Shown here one piece after another: positions 8,587-18,695 of a stretch of DNA of 64,000 nucleotides. A program made the translations under genes and the position numbers. This DNA is from Pseudonocardia sp. CNS-004 (GTDB lineage Bacteria; Actinomycetota; Actinomycetes; Mycobacteriales; Pseudonocardiaceae). The stretch spans positions 1 through 64,000 of the forward strand of contig MKJV01000074.1 in the NCBI GenBank assembly GCA_001942185.1, written 5' to 3'. The first letter of the stretch is position 1, and each line of letters opens with the position of its first letter. Under the pieces are notes generated by a model. That model had not been told where the DNA came from, did no database searches, and saw only the letters and a program-made list of their open reading frames with translations.

Positions 8587-9126
8587 CTCGCTCCTCCCGT
8601 GGCCAGCACACGTGCCTGCACGAGGACTTTCCGAGCAAACATCTGTGCGATCAGTGGCAGCTTTGCTCCGGGAACCCCGCGGAGTCGACATGGCAGCGGT
8701 GCTCATGCACCCACCTCCGACCGCAGAGATCAGTGAATCCACACGGGGTATCTTCCTCGGTCCGGCTGTGAAGACGCTGAAACTAGCTGCGCTCGGTCGG
8801 CGACGGCCCCTTCCGTAGTCGTGTTGAGCCGTGCAGCGGAATCGCATCGTAGGATGGATGAGTTCACCGCCGTCATGAGTGAGAGCCCACATCGCTCTGT
8901 TGACAAGCTGAATCACTCATGGGCTCGGGGGTTCCTGCGGATCATCACGCTCCACGCTCGCGCGGGGCCGCGTGGCGGCCGGCCGAATGCATTCCGCATG
9001 CGCGACATTCGATCGCGAGGAGTTGGACGACATCGTCCGTAGGAATCGGGTTCCACGGGAAATCGACGGTGCCTTCCATGAACCGTCGCCTTTCGCCGAT
9101 TCGCTGAGATGGCGAGGGACTCGTCG
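8587..9126. other. Gene-poor stretch, no supported gene
   Basis: No frame here combines a credible start, codon bias and recognisable protein features. The third-position G/C preference that marks real genes elsewhere is weak, and short frames occur on both strands. It looks like decayed DNA between the TetR gene and the ApbE-like relic. Confidence 0.5.
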
Positions 9127-9927
9127 TTAGCGGGCGGTGCCACCAGTCAGGGCGCGGTACCGCTGCCCGGCGCGCGGGTCGAGTTCGTACGCGGCGGGCC
9201 ATGCGCCGACGCGGTGCACCACCCCTGCGATATCCACCAGGTGAGCCGGCAGGCCGATCTCCGCCAACAAGGCCGGGGCAGCAGCACCCTGCTCCATCGC
9301 ATCGGAGCAGGCAGCGCGCGCTGTGGGCGCATCGGCCGCCGCGACTGTGACCGAACGCCACACAGTTGACTGCCCGCGGTCGTCGTGGGCGGCGTGCGCG
9401 CTACCCGTTGACGACACGGCACCGCCATCGACCGCCACCACGGAGTGTGCCGCCGACCTGCCGAGCATCTCGATGCGCCATCCTCCGAGCGGGGCAAGCC
9501 CGGACGTTGCGACGTCGTGCCCGAAGGCCACCAGAGCACCACACGCGCTCGCCTCGGCGACCAACTCGGCGCACCGCTGTGCGATCAACGCGCATGTGGA
9601 GGGCGGGCCTGCCCAGCACCACCTCTCGCGAGCACGAGTCGCGGATGTCAGCGCTCGCCGGTGCACCGTCTGTCCCGGCCAGTGCGCATCCGCCTCCCGC
9701 GGGACGCTGATGATCCCGTGGGGGAACGAGGCCGTGTGCCGAGGCCTTGCAGCACCGCCCGATGCTCGGATGAGTGTCTTGTCCCGCATGGGGCCGGTGA
9801 GACCGCCGCCAGCCGCTGCGGCCAGCATCTCGAACTGCTCCTCGATGAGTTCGCGGGCGGACTCCATTTTCCACGGATTAGTGATAACCAGTCGGAACGG
9901 GACGTCCCACGCCCTCCCAATCTGCAC
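9127..9927 (-). pseudogene. Degenerate ApbE-like FAD:protein FMN transferase
   Basis: The 266-residue frame keeps the general course of ApbE: an N-terminal FRLVITNPWKMESARELIEE, a middle AQRCAELVAEASACGALVAF resembling the part before the GGD loop, and a C-terminal VTVAAADAPTARAACSDAM then LAEIGLPAHLVD. The family's key motifs are missing: no SRFRPDSE, no DPTVG, and HAAHDDRGQ stands where HIIDP with the catalytic His/Asp region is expected. The segment near 9700-9850 has no similarity I can see. It may be a relic or a strongly diverged paralog. A dyad matching one upstream of the neighbouring two-component genes lies about 180 bases before its start. Confidence 0.5.
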
Positions 9928-10108
9928 TGACCGTCGATGTGCGGACGCCGGTGTTCCAATTCACTAGGGGCCTCCAGGGATCAGCGGGATCGACCGGCCA
10001 CGGCTGCGCCGCGATACTTGATGTCTCCGGCGCACCGACAGTGCACGAGCGATGCGGCATCGCACAGCATCAAAGCCAGCCTAGCCAACCAGGGCCGAGA
10101 TCGGTGCC

Positions 10109-10123
10109 CCCCAAAGTTTGGGG
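10109..10123. promoter_or_regulatory. Palindrome flanking the two-component system (copy 1)
   Basis: CCCCAAAGTTTGGGG has perfect 7-base arms around one G. It lies between the end of the histidine kinase gene and the ApbE-like gene, about 180 bases upstream of the latter. A close copy (12 of 15 bases) sits at 12279-12293 upstream of the response regulator. This suggests a binding site for that regulator (inference). Confidence 0.5.
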
Positions 10124-10148
10124 TATCGACACCTCCGGAACAGCCGAT

Positions 10149-11483
10149 TCAGCGCAGTCGTGCGCTGGTCGCGGACCGCAAATGCGAAATCGCGTTGGGT
10201 ACGACCAGTTCGATGCGGGTCCCCGCAGCCTCGTGTCGGCGCTGGCCGGCGGCGCTGTGGATCTCGAGGGCCCCGCCGGCATCCGCGATGGTGCGGCGCA
10301 CAAGCAGCAGCCCGACGTGCCCCGGCCTGCTCGCGGACCCGGGGTCGAAGCCGCAGCCGTTGTCGGCGATGGCGGCGTGCACCCGGTCGCCGTCGCGTCG
10401 GATCGTGAGGTGCACGTGGCTCGCTCCGCTGTGGGTGACCGCGTTGCGCAGCAGCTCACCGGTTACACGGTGCAGCAGTGACGCGACCTCCGGGTCCAGT
10501 TGCGGGTCGTCGGCCATCTCCAGCGTGACTTGGCACCCGTTGCTCGGCAGGCCGGCGAGGAGACCGACGAAGGCGGCCCGAACCGCCGCTGGCCCCAGCA
10601 TCGGTGGAGTCAGCTCCGACAACAGCCCGCGCAGCCGGTGGACGTCGGCTTCGATCCTGGCCCTGGCGACGGAGACGAGTTCCTCCGACTGCGGTGGCGG
10701 GACGTTCGCGGCCGTGTCGAGCAGTAGCCCGGTGCTCGCGAGGTCGGGGATGACGTGGTCGTGCAGCTTGTGCGCGACGTCATGCCGTGCCAGCTCTGCG
10801 GCCGCGAGCCCGTAGTGGAGGGCGTCGTTGCGTTCGCGGCGGTCGCGGTCGGCCTGGCGGGCCGCCCTGACCGCCGGGGGGAACAGCGCCAATGCCAGCG
10901 CCAGAACGCCGACCACCACGAGCGGTAGCAGCACGGTCGTGGCGTGGCGGACCGCGATGTCTACCTCGACCGGTACGTAGACCTCGAGTCGTGCCGGGTT
11001 GCCCGATGCGTCGTGGAATCCGATGAAGACCTCGCGCAGGTCGCTGGCGCGGGTGATCTCGAATCGGTGTTCGCTGTCGTCGGGTACTGACTCGATGACC
11101 CCCTCTCCGGCGTCGAGTCGGCGAGCGAGGTGCGGGTCGAACGAGCGCGCGGCCGACTCCACCCGTCGCTCGTCCGAGAAGGCGATCCGCGCGTGGTGCT
11201 CCGTCACCGACCACACTTTGACGCGGTAGACCATGCCGGACTGCAGGAACGGTGCCAGATCGGCGAGCAGCGCCTGCCGGTCGAGCGCCGTGCGCTCGGT
11301 GAAGTCGTGTCGGGCGAGCTGATCGAGGACCGATGCCGCGACCTGTGCCGACACGCGGTAGGCCGTCCGTTCACCGTCTGCTTCACCGACCCAGCGGATT
11401 CCGAGTGCCACCAGACCCGAGAGGAGAGCAGCTGCGAGGAGCGCCAGAGCGGCAAGGCGGGCAACGGTGGTGCGGACCGTCAT
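10149..11483 (-). CDS. Two-component sensor histidine kinase (NarL-partner type)
   Basis: This 444-residue membrane kinase has an N-terminal transmembrane helix (about 8-30), an extracytoplasmic sensor region of some 155 residues, a second helix near 186-205, then a dimerisation domain with the phosphorylated His in HDVAHKLHDHVIPDL. The HATPase domain shows ELLRNAVTHSGASHV (N box) and DNGCGFDPG. This arrangement is typical of kinases that pair with LuxR/NarL regulators. The ATG overlaps the regulator's stop (ATGA), so the two are translated together. The sensed signal is unknown. Confidence 0.88.
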   Translation of the reverse strand: MTVRTTVARLAALALLAAALLSGLVALGIRWVGEADGERTAYRVSAQVAASVLDQLARHDFTERTALDRQALLADLAPFLQSGMVYRVKVWSVTEHHARIAFSDERRVESAARSFDPHLARRLDAGEGVIESVPDDSEHRFEITRASDLREVFIGFHDASGNPARLEVYVPVEVDIAVRHATTVLLPLVVVGVLALALALFPPAVRAARQADRDRRERNDALHYGLAAAELARHDVAHKLHDHVIPDLASTGLLLDTAANVPPPQSEELVSVARARIEADVHRLRGLLSELTPPMLGPAAVRAAFVGLLAGLPSNGCQVTLEMADDPQLDPEVASLLHRVTGELLRNAVTHSGASHVHLTIRRDGDRVHAAIADNGCGFDPGSASRPGHVGLLLVRRTIADAGGALEIHSAAGQRRHEAAGTRIELVVPNAISHLRSATSARLR

Positions 11484-12102
11484 ACCTGGGTGCCGATGGC
11501 GATCAGCCCGAGTCGATCGGCGGTGACGACCGCTTCGAGTTGGCTGTGTGCGCCGAGTTTGGCGAGCACAGCGCGGATGTGGTCGCGCGTCGTGTAGATG
11601 GAGATGCCCAGATCCGAAGCGATGCGGGCAGCGTCACGCCCGCGCCGAGTCCGGCGAGCACATCCATCTCACGCCCGGTCAGATGCACGGCCGGATCCGT
11701 GTCCCGCGATCGCACCGGTGCGCCCGCGAGGGCGGTCCGCGCGGTGGCGAGTATCTCGTGTAGCGGCTGATCCTTCCCGAGGACCCCCGCCGCTCCGGCA
11801 GCGGTCGCGCGTCGCAGGACGTCGAACCGCGGATGGGCGGTCAGCACGACAACTGGGATGCGCTGGGCTAGTTCGGCGACCAGGTATAGGCCGCTGCCGT
11901 CGGGCAGGTCGAGGTCGATGATCGCAAGGTCGGGAGCTTGCTCGGCAGCAAGCTCGCGCAGGACTGACCGCGCCTCGCGCACCGAGTGGGCCACGCCGGT
12001 GCAATAAAGGTCGGGCTGGGTCGACACAGCGAGCGCCAGTGTCTCGGCGAAGACCCGGTGATCGTCGACCAGGAACACGGCACCACCGCCGCTGACGGTC
12101 AT
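11480..12102 (-). CDS. NarL/LuxR-family response regulator (one frameshift)
   Basis: The receiver domain begins FLVDDHRVFAETLALAV with the acidic pair near residue 11 and has IIDLDLPDGSG around the phosphoacceptor Asp; the conserved Lys is in GVLGKDQP. The C-terminal LuxR helix-turn-helix starts LTGREMDVLAGLGAG. The frame then breaks near 11633. With one base added the reading continues RDAARIASDLGISIYTTRDH and ends at the TGA that overlaps the kinase ATG, giving 207 residues, normal for the family. I chose the ATG at 12102 because GGGAGAG precedes it. Confidence 0.85.
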
Positions 12103-12278
12103 GTCTCTCCCTGCGTCCCCGGGGGCGTCCGAACTACCCACCGACGGGAACGACACTAACCACCGCTCCTGAACGCCCGCTGAGTTTCCCAGAAGTCCTG
12201 GTCAGTTGCGGACTCACCTGGTGCTGGGCGCCGAGTCGGACGTCGCCAGGCCGCAGCGATCATCGGCCCGATGCACAC

Positions 12279-12293
12279 CCCCAAGTTTTGAGG
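12279..12293. promoter_or_regulatory. Palindrome-like element upstream of the response regulator (copy 2)
   Basis: CCCCAAGTTTTGAGG resembles the perfect dyad at 10109-10123 and, like it, is followed by an AT-containing TAT. It lies about 177 bases upstream of the response regulator and 157 bases before the divergent flippase. It is probably a second site for the same DNA-binding protein (inference). The rest of the 12103-12449 gap shows no gene. Confidence 0.45.
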
Positions 12294-12449
12294 ATATGTC
12301 CTTCGGTGAATCGCAGATAACGTGGTAAGGGGTCAACCCTCCGACTACCCGCCCGCGGAACTCCGCTGCAAGTACAAAGCTCCTGATTTCGCCGTGCGCA
12401 TCAGGATGATGCATGCGCATACGAAGCTCCGAACTGACGAACTTGGAAG

Positions 12450-13780
12450 ATGGCAACGATTCCCCGAGACGGACGCTCTCGCACCCATGACGTCTTCACA
12501 GCGCGCACCTCTGGTGTGTTGCGTGGATGGCGTTCCCCGCAACACCGGGACGGGTTGGCGCTGATACTGAGTTCGGCGATCACCTCGGGCCTCGGGTTGC
12601 TGTTCTGGCTGGTCGCCGCCCGCCTCTACGACCCGGGCACGGTGGGCCTGAACAGCACGCTGCTGTCCGCGATGACGCTGTTGGGCACCGTCGCGCAGCT
12701 CAACCTCGGCAACGCACTGCTGCGGTTCGTGCCCGTGGCAGGTCGGGGCACCCACAGGCTGGTGGCGCTCTGCTACGTCGTGGCCGTCGTGGCGGCTGCC
12801 GCCGCAGGCGGGGTATTCGCGCTCGGGGCGCGCTGGTGGGCGCCCGAGCTCGTCGACGCGTTCGGGGCGGCGGACGTGCTCGTGTTCTTCGCGGTGGCCA
12901 CGCCGGTGTGGACGATGTTCGTGATGCAGGACTACGTCCTGCCCGCAATCAAGCGGGCGGCCGCGGTCCCGGTCGAGAACCTGGTGTTCTCGGTCCTGAA
13001 GCTCGTGTTCCTCACAGGTGCGGCCGCGCTCGGGCTGTGGAGCGGGATCGCCCTGTCCTGGCTCGCCGCCACCGCGGTGACCGTACTGGCCGTCACGGTG
13101 TGGCTGGTGCGAGTGCTCTCCCGCGGCAAGGACGTCGACTGCATCGCCGCGACACCCGCACCTGCCGTCACCGTTCGCGATGTCGGCACCTTCGTGCGGG
13201 CCGACTACGCGGGTGTCGTCTTCCTGCTGGCCGCTGTGTTCGGCCTCCCGCTCGTCGTGCTTTCCCGTCTCGGCGCCGAGGCGGCGGCCGTCTACAACGT
13301 GGCGTGGCCCATCGCCTACGCGCTGTACCTGGTCGTCAACGGTATGGGCCAGTCGCTGGTGGCTCACGTCGCAGCTGAGCCGGCCAGGCTGGAGGCGGCC
13401 CGGCGGGCCATGGTCGGCAAGGCGTTGGTGGTCCTGGTGCCCGCCGTGCTCGCGTGCGCCTTGCTCGCGCAGCCGCTGCTGTCGCTGTTCGGACCCGACT
13501 ACGCCGGCGCGGCGGGCTGTTGCTCGTGCTGCTGGCGCTCTCGGCGATCCCCAACGCCGTGAACTGGTCGGTCGTCTGGGCGGCCAGGGTGCGGGGAGAC
13601 GGACGTGTCATGTTCGGCTTGCCGGCTTCCATCTCGGTCGCCGTGATCGCGGGCAGCTGGCTCCTCATGCCCGCCATGGGCCTCCTCGCCACCGGGATCG
13701 CCTGGCTGGCTGCACAGAGCCTCGCAGCCCTAGGCGTGCTGCTCGTCGACGCGCGCAACCGGATGCGGCGCGCGGACTGA
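12450..13780 (+). CDS. Polysaccharide flippase-like membrane protein, MOP/Wzx type (one frameshift)
   Basis: The protein has about 12 hydrophobic helices, beginning GLALILSSAITSGLGLLFWL after a 30-residue polar N-terminus, as in oligosaccharide lipid flippases of the MOP superfamily. The motif LLFWLVAARLYDPGTVGLNS is typical of the first helix pair. The frame shifts near 13512 in a GC-rich run; adding one base joins the last four helices and gives 444 codons. No glycosyltransferases adjoin it, so its role in cell-surface glycan export is inferred only from the family. The ATG start is uncertain because no good ribosome site precedes it. Confidence 0.75.
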
Positions 13781-13958
13781 CTCGTGACCCAGCGACTGAA
13801 CGACATCGACGAGGCCGCGGCGCAGGCCTCATCGTCGTCATGGCGACGCTGGAGGTCGCGATCGCCCGCCTCGCGTCGGCCGCGACCAGGCGGCACCGAT
13901 CAGCGATCAACGCGCCATCGAGGCTAGCTGCAACAACTGAGGGTGCCTGTCTTGAGAC

Positions 13959-14126
13959 GTGGCAGTACGAGTGCCCGTCTCACTGCTGGACGATCACCGG
14001 GTCTTCACCGACCTGTTGACACTCGTCTTGGACGCGCAGCCCGATCTGCACTGCGTGGCCGTGGCGCACGTCGTGCGTGAGGGGCTGGGGAGGGCGGGGC
14101 GGTGGAGTTCGGCGCCGGCAGCTTGA
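13959..14126 (+). pseudogene. Truncated response-regulator receiver domain
   Basis: This 55-residue frame from GTG reads LLDDHRVFTDLLTLVLDAQP and then DLHCVAVAHVVREG before going out of register and stopping. It closely parallels the start of the response regulator at 11480-12102 (VDDHRVFAETLALAV...QPDLYCTGVAHSVREA). The phosphoacceptor Asp and the DNA-binding domain are absent. It is best read as the surviving 5' end of a duplicated or related regulator gene. Nothing recognisable follows until 14408. Confidence 0.6.
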
Positions 14127-14407
14127 GTTGGTGCGTGAGCGGCGGGCCAGACGTCGCACACCTACCTCCGGCGCAGGGCACCGCCGATCAGCGCGTGCCA
14201 GGCTGTTGCCACCGCCCAGCGGTCTCTCCATCACGTGATCGATCACCGCGGAGCGTGCTGCTGAGCGCCTCCGGCAGTGTTTGTCGAGACCGTCAAGGAC
14301 TGGTCGGGCCGCCAGGCCGGCCGGCACCGGATCACGCTGACCGTCGACGGCGACTGCTGGGGCTGGAGCTGGAGCCGACCCCGCGGTCGGTGCTGCGCTG
14401 AGCCGCC

Positions 14408-16003
14408 TCACTCGCCGACCCGGACCCCCACCCCCGGCCCGAGCGGGATGCCGAAGGCGTAGAACGCGGTGAGGACCAGCACCCACGCCACCCAGAACGG
14501 CACGACGAACGGCACCATCTTCGCGATCACCGTGCCCAGCCCGGCGCCGGGCTGGTAGCGCCGCACGAACGTGAGCAGCACGATCATGTACGGGTTGAGC
14601 GGTGTCACCACCTGGGTGGCGGCGTCGCCCACGCGGAACGCGCCCTGGATGAAGCCGGGCTCGTAGCCCAGCAGCAGGAACATCGGCACGAAGACGCTGG
14701 CCATCAGCGTCCAGAGGCTGGAGCCGGACACGACGAACAGGTTGAGCAGCGATGCGAGCACCACGAACCCGAGGATCGCGGGGTAGCCGGTGAGGCCGAT
14801 CGCCTGCAGCAGTTCGGCCCCGGACACCGCGAGCCACGCGCCGATGTTGGTCCAGGCGAACAGCGCGATGAACTGGCCGAGGATGAACGCGAGCACGATG
14901 AAGCCGGAGAGGTCTTTCAGCGCCCTGCCCATCAACATCGGCACGTCCGCGCCCCGCCGGATCACGCCGGCGTAGATGCCGTAGAAGAGGGCGGGCACGA
15001 AGAACGCCAGGAACACCAGCGTGACCACCGAGTCCAGCAGCGGTGACTTCGGCAGGTAGCCGCCGGTCTCGTTACGCAGCGGGGAGCCGGGCACGAGCAC
15101 CAGCGTGAGCACCGCTGCCGTGACGGCGAGCAGTGCGATGCCCGCGGCTCTGAGCCCCCGCCGTTCGGTGTCGGTGACGGTGGCGCTCGTCGGTTCTGCG
15201 GTCGGGTCGTCCGAGGTGGGAGCGGCCGCCCGGTCGTCCCCGTCGTCGACCTCCTTGCTCGGGAAGCCGGAGCGCACGAGGCCCGGCTCCACCACCCGGT
15301 CGATGATCAGCCCGGCGATCAGGCTGAGCACGATCGAGGAGACCGCGTTGTAGAAGTAGTTCGAGATCGGGGTGACGGGCGTGCCGGTGACGGGCAGGGT
15401 CGCGGCCACCCCGTTGGTGATCCCGGCGAGGAGCGCGTCGAGGCTCGTGACCAGCAGCGACGTCGAGTAGCCCGCGCCGACGGCGGCGAACCCGCCGATC
15501 AGCCCGGCCACCGGGTGGCGTCCGGCCGCCGTGAACACGATGGCGGCCAGTGGCGGGATGATGATGAACGCCGAGTCGGCCATGACGCTGCCGGTGACGC
15601 CGATGAACCCGAGGGCGTAGGGCAGCAGCCAGCGCGGCGCGCGCGAGAACGCGAGCCGGATCAGCGCCGCGAGCATCCCGGTCCGCTCGGCGAGCCCGAC
15701 CGCCAGCATGATCGTCACGACGGTGCGCAGCGGTGGGAAGCCGATGAAGTTGTCCGCCAGCCCGGTGAAGAAGAACTCCAGCCCGGCGCCGCTGAACGCA
15801 CCGCGGATCGGGGTGACCTCGTTCTCGCCCGGGATGGTGACGCTCACCCCGAACGCCTCCATCGCCGAGGACAGCACCGCCACCACGAGCGTGAGCAGCA
15901 CGAACAGCATGAACGGCTCGGGCAGCCGGTTCCCGGTGCGTTCGATCCAGTCGAGGGTGCGGTCGAGGCGGCTGGGCGGGGCGGACGGGCTGGCGGTGGT
16001 CAC
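14408..16003 (-). CDS. abgT: AbgT-family transporter (p-aminobenzoyl-glutamate transporter)
   Basis: This 531-residue polytopic membrane protein belongs to the AbgT family, whose members import p-aminobenzoyl-glutamate or export sulfonamide-like compounds. Visible are RLPEPFMLFVLLTLVVAVLS at the first helix, ADSAFIIIPPLAAIVF, the charged loop near residue 250, and SLWTLMASVFVPMFLLLGY in the last third. The GTG at 16003 was chosen over longer upstream options because GAGGAGG lies four bases before it. It starts 28 bases after the M20 amidohydrolase gene, as in E. coli abgABT. Confidence 0.85.
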   Translation of the reverse strand: MTTASPSAPPSRLDRTLDWIERTGNRLPEPFMLFVLLTLVVAVLSSAMEAFGVSVTIPGENEVTPIRGAFSGAGLEFFFTGLADNFIGFPPLRTVVTIMLAVGLAERTGMLAALIRLAFSRAPRWLLPYALGFIGVTGSVMADSAFIIIPPLAAIVFTAAGRHPVAGLIGGFAAVGAGYSTSLLVTSLDALLAGITNGVAATLPVTGTPVTPISNYFYNAVSSIVLSLIAGLIIDRVVEPGLVRSGFPSKEVDDGDDRAAAPTSDDPTAEPTSATVTDTERRGLRAAGIALLAVTAAVLTLVLVPGSPLRNETGGYLPKSPLLDSVVTLVFLAFFVPALFYGIYAGVIRRGADVPMLMGRALKDLSGFIVLAFILGQFIALFAWTNIGAWLAVSGAELLQAIGLTGYPAILGFVVLASLLNLFVVSGSSLWTLMASVFVPMFLLLGYEPGFIQGAFRVGDAATQVVTPLNPYMIVLLTFVRRYQPGAGLGTVIAKMVPFVVPFWVAWVLVLTAFYAFGIPLGPGVGVRVGE

Positions 16004-16031
16004 GCGGCCTCCTCGCTGGCGTGGCGCTGGG

Positions 16032-17369
<1,338 letters not shown>

Positions 17370-17455
17370 CCTAACGTGGCGGGCGCCACCGCGTCTCCGT
17401 CCGGATCACCGGTTCTGCCCCACCCGCACCGGCGATCCGGCAACCCGATCGACGA

Positions 17456-18099
17456 TCACACCGCGATCCCGAGCGCAGCGAGTTGCGCCGCCCCCGTCTC
17501 CGTGATGTTCAGGGCGCGGTCGCGGGGGCGCTGCGCAGCCAATCGCGGTCCAGCAGGGCGGCCAGCAGCGCGCTGCCCAGCCGCCCGGCGAGGTGCGTCT
17601 GCTGCTCGGTCCAGTCCGTGCAGGTGCGCACCCGCGGGCCCGTGAACCCGGACAGGTCGGTGATCCCCAGTGCTGCCAGCAGCGGGTGGTCGAGGTCGTC
17701 GAGCGCGCCGTCCAGCTCCAGCCTGCGCGCGATCGAGACGGCGAGGGCCCCGCCCAGGTGGCTGTAGCAGACGCGAGCCGTCTGCAGCCTGCTGCCCGTG
17801 TACGCCCTGCGCAGCGACTCGACCGGCAGCAGCGGGGAGACCGCGGCGAGTGCTTCGATCGCCGTGGCGACCTGCGGCGAGGCGAGCGCGTGCAGCCGCT
17901 GCCGGCCCGCCGCGTGGACGCTCACGAGGCCGGCGTCGACCAGCCGGCGCAGGTGCGGGCTCGCGGCCGACGGGGACACGCCGGTGGCCTCGGCGAGTTC
18001 TCGCGCGGTGTGGCGGCGACCGTCCATCAGCCGCAGCAGCATGGCGGACCGGGTCGGGTCGGCGATGGCGCGGGCGACAGTGGTGAGGTCGCACTCCAC
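17456..18099 (-). CDS. ArsR-family transcriptional regulator (one frameshift)
   Basis: The N-terminal winged helix-turn-helix is clear (TARELAEATGVSPSAASPHL, about residues 31-50). The longer C-terminal domain includes GPRVRTCTDWTEQQTHLAG, found in a subgroup of long ArsR proteins. The frame breaks near 17525 in a GGGGG run. With one base added the tail becomes RPRDRALNITETGAAQLAAL, the usual family ending, and the length is 215 codons. The ArsR metal-binding cysteine motif is lacking. It diverges from a MaoC hydratase across 65 bases that contain an inverted repeat. Confidence 0.8.
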
Positions 18100-18123
18100 C
18101 CGGGGGACGCTAGTGCACGGACG

Positions 18124-18141
18124 GTTCAGTAGCGGTTGAAC
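18124..18141. promoter_or_regulatory. Inverted repeat between ArsR and MaoC genes
   Basis: GTTCA and TGAAC are separated by eight bases. The dyad lies 25 bases from the ArsR start and 24 bases before the MaoC start, a natural place for an operator of the ArsR protein. The arms are short, so support is moderate. Confidence 0.4.
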
Positions 18142-18164
18142 ATTTCCTGGCCGATCATGCGGTC

Positions 18165-18659
18165 ATGACCCGATCGCTCGGCCCCGCCGACTTCACCGCG
18201 CCGATCGAGGACCGCTGGTTCTCCGACTACGTCGTCGGCGCTCAGTACGAGTACGGCCACCTCGACGTACAGGAGGAGGAGATCCTCCGGTTCGCCGAGC
18301 AGTTCGATCCCCAACCGATCCACATCGACGGCGGCTTCGCGGCGCAGGGGCCCTTCGGTGGGCTGATCGGCAGCGGGTGGCACTCGGCCGGGCTCGCGAT
18401 GCGCCTGATCGCCGACCACTACCTCTCGAAGGTCGCGAGCCTCGCCTCACCCGGCGTCGACGAGCTGCGCTGGAAGGTGCCGCTGCGGCCGGGCGACCGC
18501 GTCCGGCTGCGCGCCACCGTGCTCGAGGCCCGCCCCTCCCGCTCCAAGCCGGACCGCGGCCTGGTCGTCACCCAGGCCGAGCTGCTCAACCAGGACGACG
18601 GGGTGCCGATCTCCTTCCGGGCGATGAACCTCCTCGCGGTCCGCCCCAAGGGGTCGTGA
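18165..18659 (+). CDS. MaoC-like enoyl-CoA hydratase/dehydratase
   Basis: This 164-residue single-hotdog protein has the hydratase signature FDPQPIHID at about residues 46-54, with the Asp and His that hydrate the trans-2-enoyl-CoA double bond. GLIGSGWHSAGLAMRL follows as the helix of the hotdog. Such enzymes take part in fatty-acid breakdown or polyketide-like synthesis in the cytoplasm. The stop TGA lies inside the left arm of a perfect hairpin shared with the convergent helicase gene. Confidence 0.86.
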   Translation: MTRSLGPADFTAPIEDRWFSDYVVGAQYEYGHLDVQEEEILRFAEQFDPQPIHIDGGFAAQGPFGGLIGSGWHSAGLAMRLIADHYLSKVASLASPGVDELRWKVPLRPGDRVRLRATVLEARPSRSKPDRGLVVTQAELLNQDDGVPISFRAMNLLAVRPKGS

Positions 18660-18695
18660 GTGGATACGAGTGCTCCTGCACTCGTATCCACTCAC
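18656..18695. terminator. Bidirectional terminator with both stop codons in its arms
   Basis: Arms of 18 bases, GTGAGTGGATACGAGTGC and its exact complement, enclose a TCCT loop. The MaoC stop (18657-18659) is in one arm and the HrpA stop (18692-18694) in the other. No T-run follows on either side. The position between two convergent genes fits a shared terminator. Confidence 0.72.

Noticed and set aside
8153..8736. Continuation of the TetR frame for some 190 further codons
   Set aside because: The frame runs on only because the TetR frameshift hides the real stop at 8150-8152; the extension has no domain-like content.
8821..9042. 73-codon plus-strand frame
   Set aside because: No ribosome site, no third-position bias and no protein features.
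12345..13367. Minus-strand frame opposite the flippase
   Set aside because: It is composed of His/Arg/Glu-rich text typical of antisense reading of hydrophobic codons.
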